Source of the DNA: Echinarachnius parma
Lineage: Eukaryota > Echinodermata > Echinoidea > Clypeasteroida > Echinarachniidae
Direction of reading: 5' to 3'
NCBI GenBank assembly: GCA_037951105.1
Contig: JBAMJV010003325.1
Span: 1 to 64,000 of the forward strand
Length of the DNA: 64,000 nt
In this document: piece by piece, positions 1-33,103 of the stretch
How positions within the stretch are numbered: position 1 is the first letter of the stretch
Layout: every line of letters starts with the position of its first letter
Translations under genes and position numbers: made by a program
The notes under the pieces: generated by a model
What the model was told of the DNA's origin: nothing
Database searches by the model: none
Seen by the model: the letters and a program-made list of their open reading frames with translations, nothing else

Positions 1-364
1 AACATTTAGTAGCCACCATTATTATTTATTATTATTATTATTTCCAATATATTCTTGAATAATTGGATTAATCAAGTTGTATATTACCCATATATAAACT
101 GACATTTGAACTTACTTCCGAAATATGCATTTTTAAATTGATTTAGTAGACTTGATATTGCTATAAAAAGATGGCCAAGGTTGTCAAAGTGATTAATCTC
201 GCTGAATGTCGCTGAATCGTTCTTAAAAGTCCTGTTTTTAAACATTAATATTAATACAAAACATCAGATGTATTATGAACATTTACAAACTATAGAAATT
301 TCTACATGACTAATAAAGTGATTTAAACTACTTCAAAGTGAGTATAATCCAAACAAACACTTAC

Positions 365-416
365 TGGTGGCTTTCACCGCTGCCACGAGGCTAGCAAGGA
401 GAATAAGCTTGAGCAT
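365..416 (-). CDS. First coding exon of an unidentified secreted protein (signal peptide)
   Basis: On the minus strand an ATG at 416-414 opens a 17-codon exon, MLKLILLASLVAAVKAT, ending in a good donor (A|gtaagtg) at 364. It has the layout of a signal peptide: a Lys after Met, a hydrophobic core LILLASLVAAV, and an A-x-A-like cleavage site (VKA). The exon ends in phase 1. A TATA box lies about 95 bp upstream of the ATG, which fits a short 5' UTR. The rest of the gene would lie left of the window, so the mature protein is unknown. I infer a gene from the combined TATA, signal peptide and donor; no homologue can be named. A chance ORF of this size is possible, but all three signals together make that less likely. 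Confidence 0.55.
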
Positions 417-507
417 CTTGGATCGATGAAGCGGTTCGATGAAATGAAATGAAATGGGACAACCAGAACATCCTCTTATTAAAATATCTTCAACATGTCA
501 AATAAGC

Positions 508-520
508 GCGCTATATATAG
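508..520 (-). promoter_or_regulatory. Candidate TATA box for the signal-peptide exon
   Basis: A CTATATATAG stretch at 511-520 is self-complementary. Read on the minus strand it sits about 95 bp before the ATG at 416, leaving room for transcription start near 485 and a 5' UTR of about 70 nt. The assignment is an inference from spacing. Confidence 0.45.
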
Positions 521-1308
521 ATGAGATTAGTACGGAGACAATCTTGATAGGGGGAATGGGGAGGGGGGGGGGGGGAGGGGGGCCCGGGGATGGGGAGGGG
601 GAAGTAATGCACCCCTTATAATTTTGCCAAAACAATTAAAAACAAAAACATGATTAGAAGAAAATTTTGTTTTAGATAAGGAAATAAATAGGGTGTGCCC
701 GAAACAAAATTACGTTCCCCACCCCAGCAATTCACTCCGACAACGTCCACTATATACGCCACCGTCCTTCAACAATTATAAACCTACTGTAAATAGTTGA
801 GATTAGTATACTTATAAATAGTAATACTCGGAGCGAGCCCAATCAGATGTTACAGTGCCAGCGATAAGAGTGGTTATTGAAGTTGATTATAATTATTATG
901 TAAACATGATTATGTTAATATCTGCGTCTTAATCCATCTAATAGGATTAAACTATGCGCAGATGGTGAAGTACCCAGGGACTCTAGTTAGCGACTTCAAT
1001 AAGCAAGAAAATAAACGTCTGCATGCATGTTTGCCTATTTTGCCCCGTACGTTACCATAATTACAACCAATTACATATTTGAAAAGACTACATATATTTT
1101 CATTTGTGGACAAAAGTCGCCAAATGTAAACGCTAAGGAAATGGAGAAAAAAAAGTTCATTGCAAGCACACTGATTAAATTACCTGAATGGAATCAGTCA
1201 AGGGATACCCACATTGGTAATCGCAATGGGGGTTCCAGTACATTATTATAGTTAGCTCAGTTTTTGTGCACGTAGCGAAGAAAAAAAAAAACCCCTGAAT
1301 AAGTGGGT

Positions 1309-1437
1309 CAAATCCTGGGGAGGGGGGGGGGGGGGGGGGGCACTCATGTATAATGTAAGACGGATATGTGCCGCTTACAAGACCCCCGTTTTCACACCCG
1401 ATTGCCGCTCTCAAGACAATTATTATGTCCATTCAAA
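1309..1437 (+). repeat. G-tract dispersed repeat, copy 1
   Basis: A long G run is followed by CACTCATGTATAATGTAAGA and a block containing CCGCTTACAAGACCCCCGTT and CGATTGCCGCTCTCAAGA. The same order recurs at 1630-1858 and, reversed, at 5520-5960. Confidence 0.8.
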
Positions 1438-1629
1438 ATAGCACATTGACACCCAAAATTGTAACATGTGATTTTTCTTAAAAGAAAAAAACCCATACAC
1501 CATGCTTAACATCAAAATTACTTTGATGCACGTATATTGTATTTATGTGCACGTAGACCCCCGGGACACCCTCCTACAAGAGTAGAGGACCAAGTCCAGA
1601 GCGACTTGGGACCCGGGGAGGCACCGGGA

Positions 1630-1858
1630 GGGGGGGGGGGGGGGCACTCATGTATAATGTAAGACGTATGTGCCGCTTACAAGACCCCCCGTTTTCACAC
1701 CCGATTGCCGCTCTCAAGATACCCGATTTTCAAAAATTGCCACTCCAAAGACCCCCAGAATGGCTTGGCTAGGTAGTTGAGTAGCCGCCAAGTCCATTTA
1801 TTCTTATTCTAGTCAGCTCCTTGGGACCACCATTTGAGGGTTTCCGCACACCGTAGGA
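1630..1858 (+). repeat. G-tract dispersed repeat, copy 2
   Basis: This copy matches copy 1 after its G run and extends further, through GGCTAGGTAGTTGAGTAG and CCACCATTTGAGGGTTTCCG. The extension pairs with the reverse complement of 5700-5830. Confidence 0.8.
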
Positions 1859-2070
1859 GGTATATAGCCTAAATTGGGTTTCCAGGGGGCGTAGCCCTCG
1901 GAAGATTTTGGATTAGGGCAGTTTAGCACTATATCAGTATGTGGTTTAAAGAAGACTATTGGATCAACTTGCACATAATGAATGAGAGGGGGGAATGTCC
2001 CTTCATTTTAATAGCATAATATACTCACTAATATTTCACTCCAACTTGTTGCTAGTCGCACCTTCCACCT

Positions 2071-2126
2071 ACCTGTTTTGTTGAGTATAGTTAGCTGTAC
2101 CTGTTTTGTTGAGTATAGTTAGCTGT
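2071..2126 (+). repeat. Exact 28-bp direct duplication
   Basis: Two adjacent identical 28-bp units begin ACCTGTTTTGTTGAGTATAG. Just downstream (2136-2180) is a short dispersed motif (GAATCTGCCAGATTCGATAG) that recurs in reverse orientation near 34570-34615. Confidence 0.85.
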
Positions 2127-2842
2127 CATTGTACGCCTGAAGAAGAATCTGCCAGATTCGATAGCTCGCGGCTTCATTGATATTGCCTTTATAGTGGACA
2201 AGCATTTTTTTAAACATTTTAATATACAATTAATACAATTAATACATAGTCACTAGGGGAAGGGTGGTGTAAGCGGCGAGGGGGGGGGTGGGGGGGTGGT
2301 GGGGGGTGCTGGTAATTTAGGACTAGGTTTTTCAAGTTAACAGACAGATGTACACGATACCTTCTTACCGTTTTAACCTGGGGTGACCCCTTTTTCAAGC
2401 TCTCCGAGCTTTGCGGGCATTCCGTATTTCCGTAATAATTCTGTCTACATTTATTTCAATTTTATATTACATGACTTGAATCTAACTTTCTATGTTCATG
2501 ATATTTTATTTGTATGATCATATTATGTATATGAACTTGTATTTTGTATTTTATGATTTAAAGTTTGTAAATAAAATGAATGAAAATATTATATTTCAGA
2601 ACCCAACATATTTTTTTTTTTTTTGGGGGGGGGGGGGGGGGAGTATCTAATGATACAGGTCATTCCCCGCACCTCAGGGGGGGGGGGGGCGGGGAGATAC
2701 ATAATCCCCACCCCCAATGATTGACGCGCATAGCTATGCTATCTACAGTAAAAGAAACCGATTTGCGGACATTCCCAGGGACGTGGTGTGAAAATGGGCA
2801 GGTGCACTAATTTGCCCTGATAGCAAAAACTGGTAAAAAATG

Positions 2843-3180
2843 GTAAAAATGACGTCTTATTTACGTCGTGTATACGTAGTCTTTAAGACGTCGTAAATTC
2901 ACGTCAAAAAGACACAATTTTGCACCCGTGTTCAAACGTTGTGTTGGACGTCATATTTTGACGTGGTAATGACGTCTTTAAGACAACGTAAATTGACGTC
3001 ATTAAGACGGAAACTTGCACCAGCGTAACATGAGATTTACGTCTTATTGGTCAGAAAAAGGACGTCTTTATGACGTCGTATTGACGTCATATTTTGAAGC
3101 GATTTTTACAATAAAACTGGTCTTTGAAAGACCTTAATTACGTCATTATAACGTCGTTATAACGTTATTATAACATACTT
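2843..3180. repeat. ACGTC/GACGT-rich degenerate block
   Basis: Roughly 340 bp contain well over a dozen ACGTC or GACGT pentamers on both strands, several as the palindrome GACGTC, often in the contexts TGACGTC and TTAAGACG. Spacing is irregular, about 10-25 bp, so it reads as a decayed simple satellite rather than a regular array. Confidence 0.7.
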
Positions 3181-5519
3181 GCGTGCTCCAATCATTTATC
3201 ATAATATACTGAAACATAAAGGGGAAATTTACTTGAAATATATCAAGAAATACTAAAAAGTGTGCCCCAATTATTTGAGTGCCCCAAATCAGTCCGCCTA
3301 CGCTATGCCACTATGTGCCACTAGTCAGTCCAAACTAGCCACCTACTAGCTGTAGTTGCTAGCTAGCCTAGATTAGACAGAAAATCCACCTCGTTGGAAG
3401 GGGGTCCTTAAAATTATGACGTCATACTACTAAAAAACGATGAGCCAAGCTAAGGACTGATTATCGGTTCTAGCCTAGATGACCTTTGTACGCATATTGG
3501 CCGTCGACATTCTCATGGTGAAATAAAGGTGAGTTGAGCTTATAAATACACGATTTTCTTTGCATTTAGACGAGTTAGACCGTTAGGTAAGTGAATCTCA
3601 ACCCTTTCCCGAAATATCATATCTCCATAATGATTTGAAATTAAATTTTGACCGTATAAAATGTTATGATCGTTAACAACGTGTCCCACATATAGCTTTT
3701 GATGTGTGTAACTTACGTAAGTGTAGATTATTGTGGTGGGTTGGCATTTCTTGATTGTTTGCCTTTGAACGATAGAAAGAATAATAAACTGTTTAAGAAC
3801 TACATGTAGATGTAATAGCCATTTTAAATGCAAAACAAAATTTGGTATGACCAATTTGAAGCACCGTCATCGCATGCAGAATCAGAGAATGAAGAATTTG
3901 ATTTTGAAATTGAATGCATCATGATGAATTGAATGGCAAATTTGAACGTAGATCGACAAATCTAGCGCTTTCATGGCCTCTTTAACATTATTACTGAAAT
4001 AATTTTACTGTTGGCCTTCTAGTGCTAGATGCTATACGATGCCGCCCCTCGTGCACCATCATCCACTAGGCACTAATGACCGAAGATTACGAAAGTCATT
4101 TACAACTGGCAGTGAAAGTCAGACATGAAAATATGGGTTTATGCGCTAATTTTGTAGTCCGATCAATATATTTCGGCTACTATGATACCTTAACTCACCG
4201 ATCTCGTTGTGTCCCCACTACATGTCAGCTCTATATTACGGCGATTTGGGGATTTTTCAACGCTTTTCATCACTTTTCCTCGGTCTTTCGCCTACCTTCG
4301 TTCAAACTGCCGTTAATGCTTATTAAATAATGCATCGTAACTGACCGATCCAAGTTAAGACAGGGGCGTGGCGGTGCACAAATGAGTTACAAAGAGTGAT
4401 AACTCATTTCACTGTTTATTACTTGTTTGTGCCCACCCCTGCAAGTCAAGGGGTTGAATGCATATATGCCTGCATTAGCCCCTTGCTCCTTTACCATGCA
4501 AAGAGACCAAATTCAAAGCTGCCTCAAGTCCAAGTTTAATTAGGGGAATTCCCTTTCTTCCTAGCCTCAAAATAGTCCTTTTCATACAAATTTAAATCAA
4601 TGTGCTTCTTAACTATTGATGTTATGGCTGCCTATGAATAATACAGCATGCCTTAGACATTATGTCTTTTCAATCTTCTATTTAGTTCAGACTGCTGGTT
4701 TCAAAGAGAGAAGTCACATTGCCCTGCAGGTGCATTCTTTGCCTTGGACTCTTTGTGACTGGAACGTAATATAAAAGCTATTGACTGGAAAGTCTGTATT
4801 GTGTATTCACAGTTGCAGACCCCCATTGTCAGTTAGGTCATTCAGAGTGACACAAATCCTTAATCCCTTCAGCCTTTTGATATTAATAATGGCTGGCAGA
4901 CAAGCCTAAACATGTTAACAAGTGTTCTAAATGTGGTAGAGTGCAGTACAGCCAGAAGCTCTAGACAAGGATTTGTGTTTCAAGTCATAGATCAGATATT
5001 TCAAAACTAGAATTTAAAGTGCTTCTGACATTGGAAAGAAATGTTTTTATGATTTTGGCCAGTCTCCACAAACTTATTTACTGCAGCCTGCTTATGACAT
5101 ACATGTAGGTGTTAGAGTGGTTTGTTGCCCCTGTACAGACCAAGACCAAGACTGTTCATGAATCATGAATAATTTTCGTGTAACATTTGCATGATTTGTA
5201 GTGAATTTTAATTTACCGTAAATAGTACATGACCATTTTGAATTTACATGCTATGAACCTTTTTTAATAAAATATTTTTCGAGGGCTATTTTTGCTTAAA
5301 ATTGTCCTTGAATGTATTTTGTTAAACTTCCAAGTTCTGTACACTATCAAACAATGTTCACATGGTCAAAAATTGTTTGATGTACAGGTCCTTTTACATG
5401 TGGAATAAGCCCTCTTCTGGCATGGGGACTGATTTATAATTGTTCACACTAATGATAAAAAGGACAGGTTGCTAATTTTGTATTCCTTTCCTTTGTCAGA
5501 ACCACCTGCACCGGCATTC

Positions 5520-5960
5520 TCTATGGGGGGGGGGGGGGAGGGGGGGGTACTCAAATTATTTTTTGACGTGGGCGTGCCGCACGGAACTCTGAAATGGGGG
5601 TCTTAAGAGCTGACATCAAGCACAAAATATAGGGTCTTTGGAGCTACAAAAACCTGAAACGGGAGTTACGGGGTCTTAAGAGCAGACTAAAACTACAAAA
5701 TACATAGACTTGGAGCTACCAAAGACGTACGGAAACCCTCAAAAAAGGCTCAAATGGTGGTCCAAGGAGCTGACTAGAAGAAGAATAATGGACTTGGCAC
5801 TACTCAACTACCTAGCCAAGTCATTCCGGGGGTCTATGGAGCAGCAATTTTTGAAAATCGGGTATCTATAGAGCGGCAATCGGGTGTGAAAAACGGGGTT
5901 CTTTTAAGCGGCACATACCATCTTACATTATACATGAGTGCCCCCCCCCCCCCCCCCCCG
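5520..5960 (-). repeat. G-tract dispersed repeat, copy 3 (reverse)
   Basis: This is the longest copy of the family at 1309 and 1630, in reverse orientation, with a G run at the left and a C run at 5941-5959. Its middle part (5640-5700) also carries a degenerate internal repeat, GGGGTCTTAAGAGC. Confidence 0.8.
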
Positions 5961-6425
5961 GGGTCTCTATGATGGTCAAAGCTTGCCCATGATTTGACAT
6001 GCGTGACTAAACAAAAGGATACTCTATACAAATTGCATCTAGAGCATCATATCTTTTTGTCATGCATGCCAAAAAGTGGGCACGCTCACATCTATTATTT
6101 GTAAATGCTCATACGATGGTATGACCATTCACACGTCTGCCATGCAATATCGGTGATGGTCGTTTTTAACTATCGGCACCTGTGCATTGTAAATGCAATG
6201 CAGACCGCATTATGCATAGTATTGTAATGTCTGTAACTCTGTATGTGTTGGTAGAGAATACCCTTGCACCACTCTGTATTGCTTTGATTGTGCAAAAACA
6301 GTCAATTCTAATTTGTGATTTGCGGTCAATAAATGGTCCTCGATTCGAAGCTATTTAAAGTCTATTTCCCACTCTTATTTTCTATTCAGTTGGAGAGTTA
6401 GCTTGCGGATTATCAATATATCACC

Positions 6426-27179
<20,754 letters not shown>

Positions 27180-27185
<6 letters not shown>

Positions 27186-27760
27186 CTCCAAGATGACTCC
27201 ACGTCATCCGCAGAATTGACGTACCATCGTAGTCAATACAACTTTAACTCCAATTGTCGCAATTACCAGTGTACACATGCCGATTGTGTTCGGACATTGA
27301 TTCCGGGCATGGCATGGTGGTGGTGATACGTACATGCAGTTCTGTCATCATTTCATACTTATCATCATCCTAATAATATCAAGTGACTCCAGTAGGATTT
27401 CTCATCTTCCAAGTCCGTGGGCGGAGTCAACATACCATCGTAGTCATCACAACTACAGCTCTGATTGTCGCCGTTACCAGTGCGCACATGCCGATTGTGT
27501 TCGGACATTGACTCCAGGCATGGCTTGGTGGTGGTGATACATGTGTAGTTCATTTCCTCCCCATCATCATCAAAATAATCACATCGCGTGGAGCTGATTT
27601 CCACTTCATGCGCGGGTCAACGTATTATCGGAGTCGTAGTCATCACAAATATCACTCCAATTGTCGCCGTTATGAATGCACGCATGTTGAATGTGTTCGG
27701 GGACGTTGATCTCAGGCATGGCGCAGTGGTAGCGATAGTTTTGTCAACATTTTCTCCTGA
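27180..27760 (+). repeat. PEX5 3' flank repeated about three times
   Basis: Units of roughly 200 bp begin near 27180, 27380 and 27585. Each carries a variant of GTCAACATACCATCGTAGTC, CCAATTGTCGCCGTTA, CACATGCCGATTGTGTTCGG and CAGGCATGGC. Copy 2 even repeats the stop-codon context (CAAGTGACTCCA). Divergence grows with distance. Confidence 0.88.
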
Positions 27761-28885
27761 TCATTCTCACAATGATCGTCACATTTCAAGAAGCTGAGTG
27801 GATGCACATTTTATTAGTGCGGTTGGTACGAGGAGAAATTATGTTTTTGTTTGCACAGGTGGTGGTCAATCGATCATCAAAATGTTTTTTTTTTATTCTA
27901 GCCATTTCTATTAACTCCTAACGTGCCAAGCTCGCATTTTTGCGAGTTGCAATGCACGCAAATGCCATAGAGCATCAAAATCCCTGGCACGTTAAGAGTT
28001 AAAAGTGAGTGTGATGATGATGCTAAGAGATGTCTTAGATTACAATGCTCAGAAAGCGGCAACTGCTTAGCTCCTCCTCCTCCTCTTTCTTCTTATCTTA
28101 TTTCCTCTTCTCCCGTGGGTGTAGGGGAACACTTTTCTCAGGGGGGCTCAGACATTTCGCCCTAATAACTTTTCTTCCTGTCTTTGCACCTGACAAGCAA
28201 AATAATTTTGTTTAAAAGTCCTATGTTTTTGATGGCTTAGTAAAAAATAACAAAATTTTTCCCGAATATGGGACGGTTTTGCCCTTGAAAGTAATATGAC
28301 TTTGCCCGAATGAAGCATAAGTTTGTCCGAATATGACATGGTTGCCCAAATATGACATGGTTTTGCCCCCCCCCCCCCCAAAAGCATGGTTTTGCCCGGA
28401 TCTCAGGTGCTCTTTGCCCGAATATGGTCGTTTTCAAAACTCCAGGGGGGCTGCAGTCCCCCTATCCCCCCCCCCCCCCCCCGCCCCCTTCTCCTTTGTT
28501 CCTTCCTATTTTCTGCATCATCATCATCCCCCTAGCCTCTTCCACTTCCTGATTATCTCCCTTCTCATTTTCCCCTGTTATCATCTTGGTTGTAGTTGTA
28601 CTCTGGTGCTATGAAGATGTCCATACTGTATGCAGTGAACTCAAATCTTGGGACCTCAGAATAACCTATTATCTTTTTTTCATAAGTCTGCCTTATCTGT
28701 TTGTACTCTTTACATTGTTTTCCGTTATCATGAAAAGTTCATATGTATTGGAATCCATGAGAGAAAAAAAAATAACTGCAGATAACTTTCAAAAAGTTTT
28801 GGAGGTGATTATGTATATTGCGATCAAATGTTTAAAATGTTCATCTTACCCTCTCCTTACAATAACTATACCGGCGCTGTAGTTC

Positions 28886-29023
28886 TAGAAAGAATACCAA
28901 CAGTCCTTTCCAGGACTACCAACAGTCCTTTCCAGGACTACCAACAGTCCTTTCTAGGACTACCACAGTCCTTTTTAGGACTATCCTAGAAAGAATACCA
29001 ACAGTCCTTCTCAGGACTCACCA
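28886..29023. repeat. Tandem array of small palindromes
   Basis: Five units of about 22 bp contain AGTCCTTTCCAGGACT or close variants. Each is itself an inverted repeat (AGTCCT...AGGACT), separated by ACCAAC. A single unit of the same palindrome sits in PEX5 intron 13 at 24861-24876. Confidence 0.9.
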
Positions 29024-29393
29024 ATCCTCTACTTATACATGGTGCAACCGCAAACCACACGTATTATCTACACCACCATGGAAGCCGATACTTACAAGCA
29101 ACATTATTGGTTTCGTTCATAAGTTCTCCATTTTATATAGACCCACTTCAGAAGATCATGAACTTGTCATTCTTATCGGCTAATGTCTTCCAATTCACAC
29201 AAAATATGATATCCTTTTCCTATTATTACTTTATGTGCTTATCTTATCATCTCGTCCAGTAAACGTGTACTTTTATACTTATACCTATATTATATCCTGA
29301 ATTGTTATATTTTGTTTATGTTTGAATGTAATGCAAATGTTTTCTTCATAGAGTACGGAAGTTGTGATGTCACTATAACATATAAATGCTTCT

Positions 29394-29540
29394 GGGGGGT
29401 GTTGCTTAAAGAGTTGTGATTCATCGCCAAGTTGCGTTTAATCGCAAGTCAGGAAATATGCGCACTTGAGGTAAACCGGATTTGTGCATTTAGGCACATT
29501 TTCTGACTTGCGATTTAACGTGACTCTCTATGCAACACCC
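29394..29540. mobile_element. Fold-back MITE
   Basis: GGGTGTTGCTTAAAGAGT and its mirror ACTCTCTATGCAACACCC, plus CGCAAGTCAGGAAA/TTTCTGACTTGCG, form imperfect arms around a short loop. Confidence 0.75.
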
Positions 29541-29568
29541 ACTTGAACAACTTGTCCTTTGATTCAGG

Positions 29569-29707
29569 CTTTTGGTAGTGGGTTGAATCCAGATCCACAC
29601 AATTGTCTTTCTTAGCAACAGCCTGGTCAGAAAGTTTTGACTTGCCTGACATTGTTTGCAACCATTACCCATAGCAACGAGTATGACGTCACACTTCGAT
29701 ACAGTGT
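29569..29707 (+). repeat. Dispersed repeat, second copy
   Basis: It matches 18757-18890: GGCTTTTGGTAGTGGGTTGA, then TTGACTTGCCTGACATT and AACCATTACCCATAGCAA. Confidence 0.7.
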
Positions 29708-29735
29708 TAATAATAATGGTACAAAGTACATAATA

Positions 29736-30722
29736 TACTCCGCAAAAAAAGAAACTGGACACTTGTATAAGTTGAAATATTTCATATTAATGTATGATAA
29801 AGTGTACATGATCATATATCAAATTAAAGGGAATTTAGTCCTCTACATGCAGGGTATAACTTAAAGGTGTAATCGTTCATGCATGAAATGCCATGGTCAA
29901 TTAACACTAGCAAAGTCTGTTTTCAAAAATAGCAAACAATGGAGGACCACACCATTCGACTGAAATGATAGTAAGCGTTTCACTTAAAACAAGATGAGCG
30001 GGGCAAGTAAATTATGACATTATTCAACTTTATTGTTATGAACAAAGTCTGGAAATACAAATTTGTCAATAAAACAAGGTCAGGTTATGAGAGCATTATC
30101 ATACTGGTCTGTATTACAGGCATGAAGCTTGTCTAATTCATGTGTCCCCTGCAATTTTAACCATAGTTACCTAGAGAAATGTCATGTTAAAGACTGCCCA
30201 AATGTTTGACCAAGGGTGACTTCAGGTTTTGAAGATCTTTGGACTACGGTATAATTCTTGAGAAAAATTTATACCATTTTCATGCTGAAATAAGGGCACA
30301 AACTGTGGTTTTGACTAATAAAGCTTTGCCATGGAATTCCCCATTTTGTTACTTTTGGATGAAAATAACACCTATAACGTTCACAATTTGTCTTCAATTA
30401 TACTCTTTATTGAGATGAAGATAGAAAAGGTCACATTTGTAATGAAAAATTATGCCATCTCATGAATATAGCGTTTTAGATTATGCTTATCAACATTTAT
30501 ATGGTTGAGTGGATGTTCCATTTTGCTATTTTTGAAAACAGACCTTGGTGTGGTTAATTGACCGTGACAAGTCATGCATGAATGATTTCATCTGGATTTC
30601 ATGCGAATATTGAAGAGGGTAATTTTATCTTTAATTTGATATACAATATCATATATTTTATCGTTAATGAATACGAAATATTTGGTCTCATACAAGTGTC
30701 CAGTTTCTTTTTTTGCGGAGTA
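29736..30722. mobile_element. Mariner-type non-autonomous element with long TIRs
   Basis: TACTCCGCAAAAAAAGAAAC at the left and the mirror GTTTCTTTTTTTGCGGAGTA at the right are flanked by TA on both sides. Mirror similarity continues inward for about 200 bp (for example CCATGGTCAATTAACACTAG against TGGTTAATTGACCGTGAC). The 1-kb interior has no transposase. Confidence 0.88.
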
Positions 30723-31847
30723 TATATGATCATGTACAAGTACATAATCATTATGTGTGTTTCAGTGCTGTTGATAGCTACTCATGACATTTTAACAGTA
30801 CTATGATTTTCACAGTTATTGCTTATGATATTGGGATCGTGTGAGTTTAGAATGTTTTATTATTTGCATTTTTGAAATTATGTGTTGAATTTGATTTTTA
30901 AAACGATGGAGCGTTAGGATAATTTGTTTAAAATTCTTGCCAAATCAAATGCTCTCATTTAATCATATTTTATTTTCTGTATGTGCTATAACATGTATTC
31001 ATTCATGTGGGAATTAAAGATAGTTGGATAGATACATGGTGGTGGCCATATTCTTTTTTATGAGGGAAAAGTTTTTGATTGTGTTGAAAGTTGTATGTTT
31101 ATTGTATATTATCAAATATAGCAAGTTACTTAATTGGCCTTTATTCAGTTATTGATGTCATATTATTGTTATGTCGTACATAACATGTTTAGAAGGTTTG
31201 GGGTTTTTAAGCAATAAAGCTAAATTGGACAAAGTAGGGCAACTTAAATGTTGATACTTTAATGTGCCATGTTTTGAATTTGTTCCTACAGTACATTTAA
31301 TTATATGATTTTCCACAAATATAAGATACAAATTTAAATCATGTTGACCAATTTTTATTTTGTGTACAAAATCAACAAGGTAAATTTTGTACATGTATGT
31401 ACATGTATTGGAATGCCTTTGTTTATACGAAGAAGATCATAGAATAAAATTTCCATTTCATGAATTGAAAAAGTACTATAAGACCAATGGAATATCACAT
31501 CTGTCCTAAAAATAACTCCCATGCCTATGAGGTATTTCATTCCTAATAGATTACATTATGAACCAGGTTCCCGTAGTGCACGGGTTGATGTGGCTGGTAA
31601 ACTTACCTAAATACTATTTTTATTAAGTGAAGGGCCAATAATGATGCCGTTTTCAATTTACTTTTATATACTTTTAATTTTTATATACTTCTATATCAGT
31701 GAAAGTAATTATACATGGGAGCTCAGGATGATTTAGCCTTTTGCTTGCCCCCAAAACCCCATATTAACTCATTCCCTTTGAGTTTCTGAAATCCCCATAG
31801 ACTTTGTACACAACCCACCTGGTTCCCGTAGTCAAAGATTAAGGCCA

Positions 31848-32194
31848 GGGGGGTGTTTCACAAAGATCCTAAGTTGATCTTAGCACTAAAAAGATGGTCT
31901 TAAATATTATGGAAAGCCATAAGTGTCTTGAAACAGTTTATAAAAGTTATGTTGAAATGCATAAAATGTTGATTCACATCATATATATTTTCTGATTATC
32001 AAAGAGATTCATAATCTTCACATAAAATTCATGAAATCTCTGTGATAATTAGAAAATATATATGATTTGAATCAACATTTTATGCTTTTTAACATAACTT
32101 TTACAAAAATGTTTCAAGACACTAATGGCTTTCCATAATATTTAAGACCATCTTAGTGCTAAGATCAACTTAGGATCTCTGTGAAACATCCCCC
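31848..32194. mobile_element. Fold-back MITE, near-complete hairpin
   Basis: The left half (GGGTGTTTCACAAAGATCCT, AAGTTGATCTTAGCACTAA) is mirrored by the right half (TTAGTGCTAAGATCAACTTA, GGATCTCTGTGAAACA). The two arms, about 165 bp each, leave almost no loop. Confidence 0.92.
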
Positions 32195-32254
32195 AGGTCA
32201 TATATCACTGGATTATATAGTAAACAGATGCCCTTCGTGTATAAATTTACGAAA

Positions 32255-32457
32255 TAAGATTATCCGGTGGTGAAAGTTATCTCCATTGCATATAACACAA
32301 AATACTCCGTCAGATATAAAAACGAACATTGCCTGACAAGGAACGGACAAAAACGCATACGAACCGAGAAGAACGGATTGAATATTTTACTCTCCGTCGG
32401 GCATCTGTTTACGCTATCCAGTGATACATGTATGATGTATGTGACAGGGCCTTTAAG
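32255..32457 (-). mobile_element. Inverted-repeat MITE, related to 54868-55112
   Basis: It shares with the reverse complement of 54868-55112 the segments TTATCCGGTG, GGAACGGACAAAAACGCATA and GGGCAT(C)TGTTTACGCTATCC, and ends near CAGGGCC. Confidence 0.65.
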
Positions 32458-32557
32458 TTTGCATGGGGTTCAATGCGAAATGCAAAACAAGCCTTTTCAA
32501 TCATGTTCTTCCTCAAAATTCATTAAATGATCATTTGTGATTGGCCAAATAAATTAA

Positions 32558-33103
32558 AGGGAAAGTTGAGTTTTGGTAGAGAGGGCGCTAGACTACTTAA
32601 TTGGTTTGTGAGGTAATGAAAAACTGAGTGTAAAATTTGAAAGAGCATAATATTTAAACAATAAAATCATCTTTGTTTGATCAAAATCGGTTCAGAAACA
32701 GCTGAAATATCCATAAATATAACAATTTGTAATAAACCCGGGGCCCCGGGTTTATTAGAGAATTTTGAACCAGCCGTTAAAAATTCAAAAAAATGCTTCC
32801 TCTTTTCAAAAAAGTTACAAAATAGGTATTTAAATAGTTGTTGGTTATTTCTCTATCTAATCACTATTTCAACAAAGCATCACATGCACAATATTTTATT
32901 CAAAATGGTTGAAACCAATGAGTGTTTAGAGAGCGCCCTCTTACGTTTTAACGGCTCTTTCTGAATGATAACATGATCTTTACTACGTCATTTGTAATTT
33001 TGTGTTCCTTTCTAGTTATAACTATTAGTTTGTAATGTAATGATGCAGGTTTTGGTTACTAAAATTCTCCTAATACTCTCCTTACCAGAACTCAACTATC
33101 CCT
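32558..33103 (+). mobile_element. TTAA-flanked MITE family A, copy 1
   Basis: AGGGAAAGTTGAGTTTTGGT at the left and the mirror ACCAGAACTCAACTATCCCT at the right are each flanked by TTAA. The core has GAGGGCGCTA, TTTGATCAAAATCGGTTCAG and a GGGGCCCC palindrome. TTAA targets with AGGG...CCCT ends suggest piggyBac-type mobilisation (inference). Confidence 0.9.

Larger units (their letters stand above)
521..6389. other. Left intergenic region, repeat-rich
   Basis: No convincing gene is visible here. It holds G-tract repeats (540-600, 1309-1858, 2280-2310, 2622-2690, 5520-5960), a 28-bp direct duplication (2071-2126), an ACGTC-rich block (2843-3180) and unique AT-rich sequence (3500-5500). PEX5 begins with a spliced 5' UTR, so an upstream non-coding exon must lie in or before this interval. 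A donor-like AAAG|gtgagt at 3529 is one candidate, but nothing else supports it. Confidence 0.5.

Noticed and set aside
3480-3534. Possible non-coding first exon of PEX5 ending AAAG|gtgagt
   Set aside because: Only the donor is suggestive; no promoter signal or conservation can be seen.
4076-4330. 84-codon open frame
   Set aside because: No domain, no biased composition, no splice context; typical chance length.
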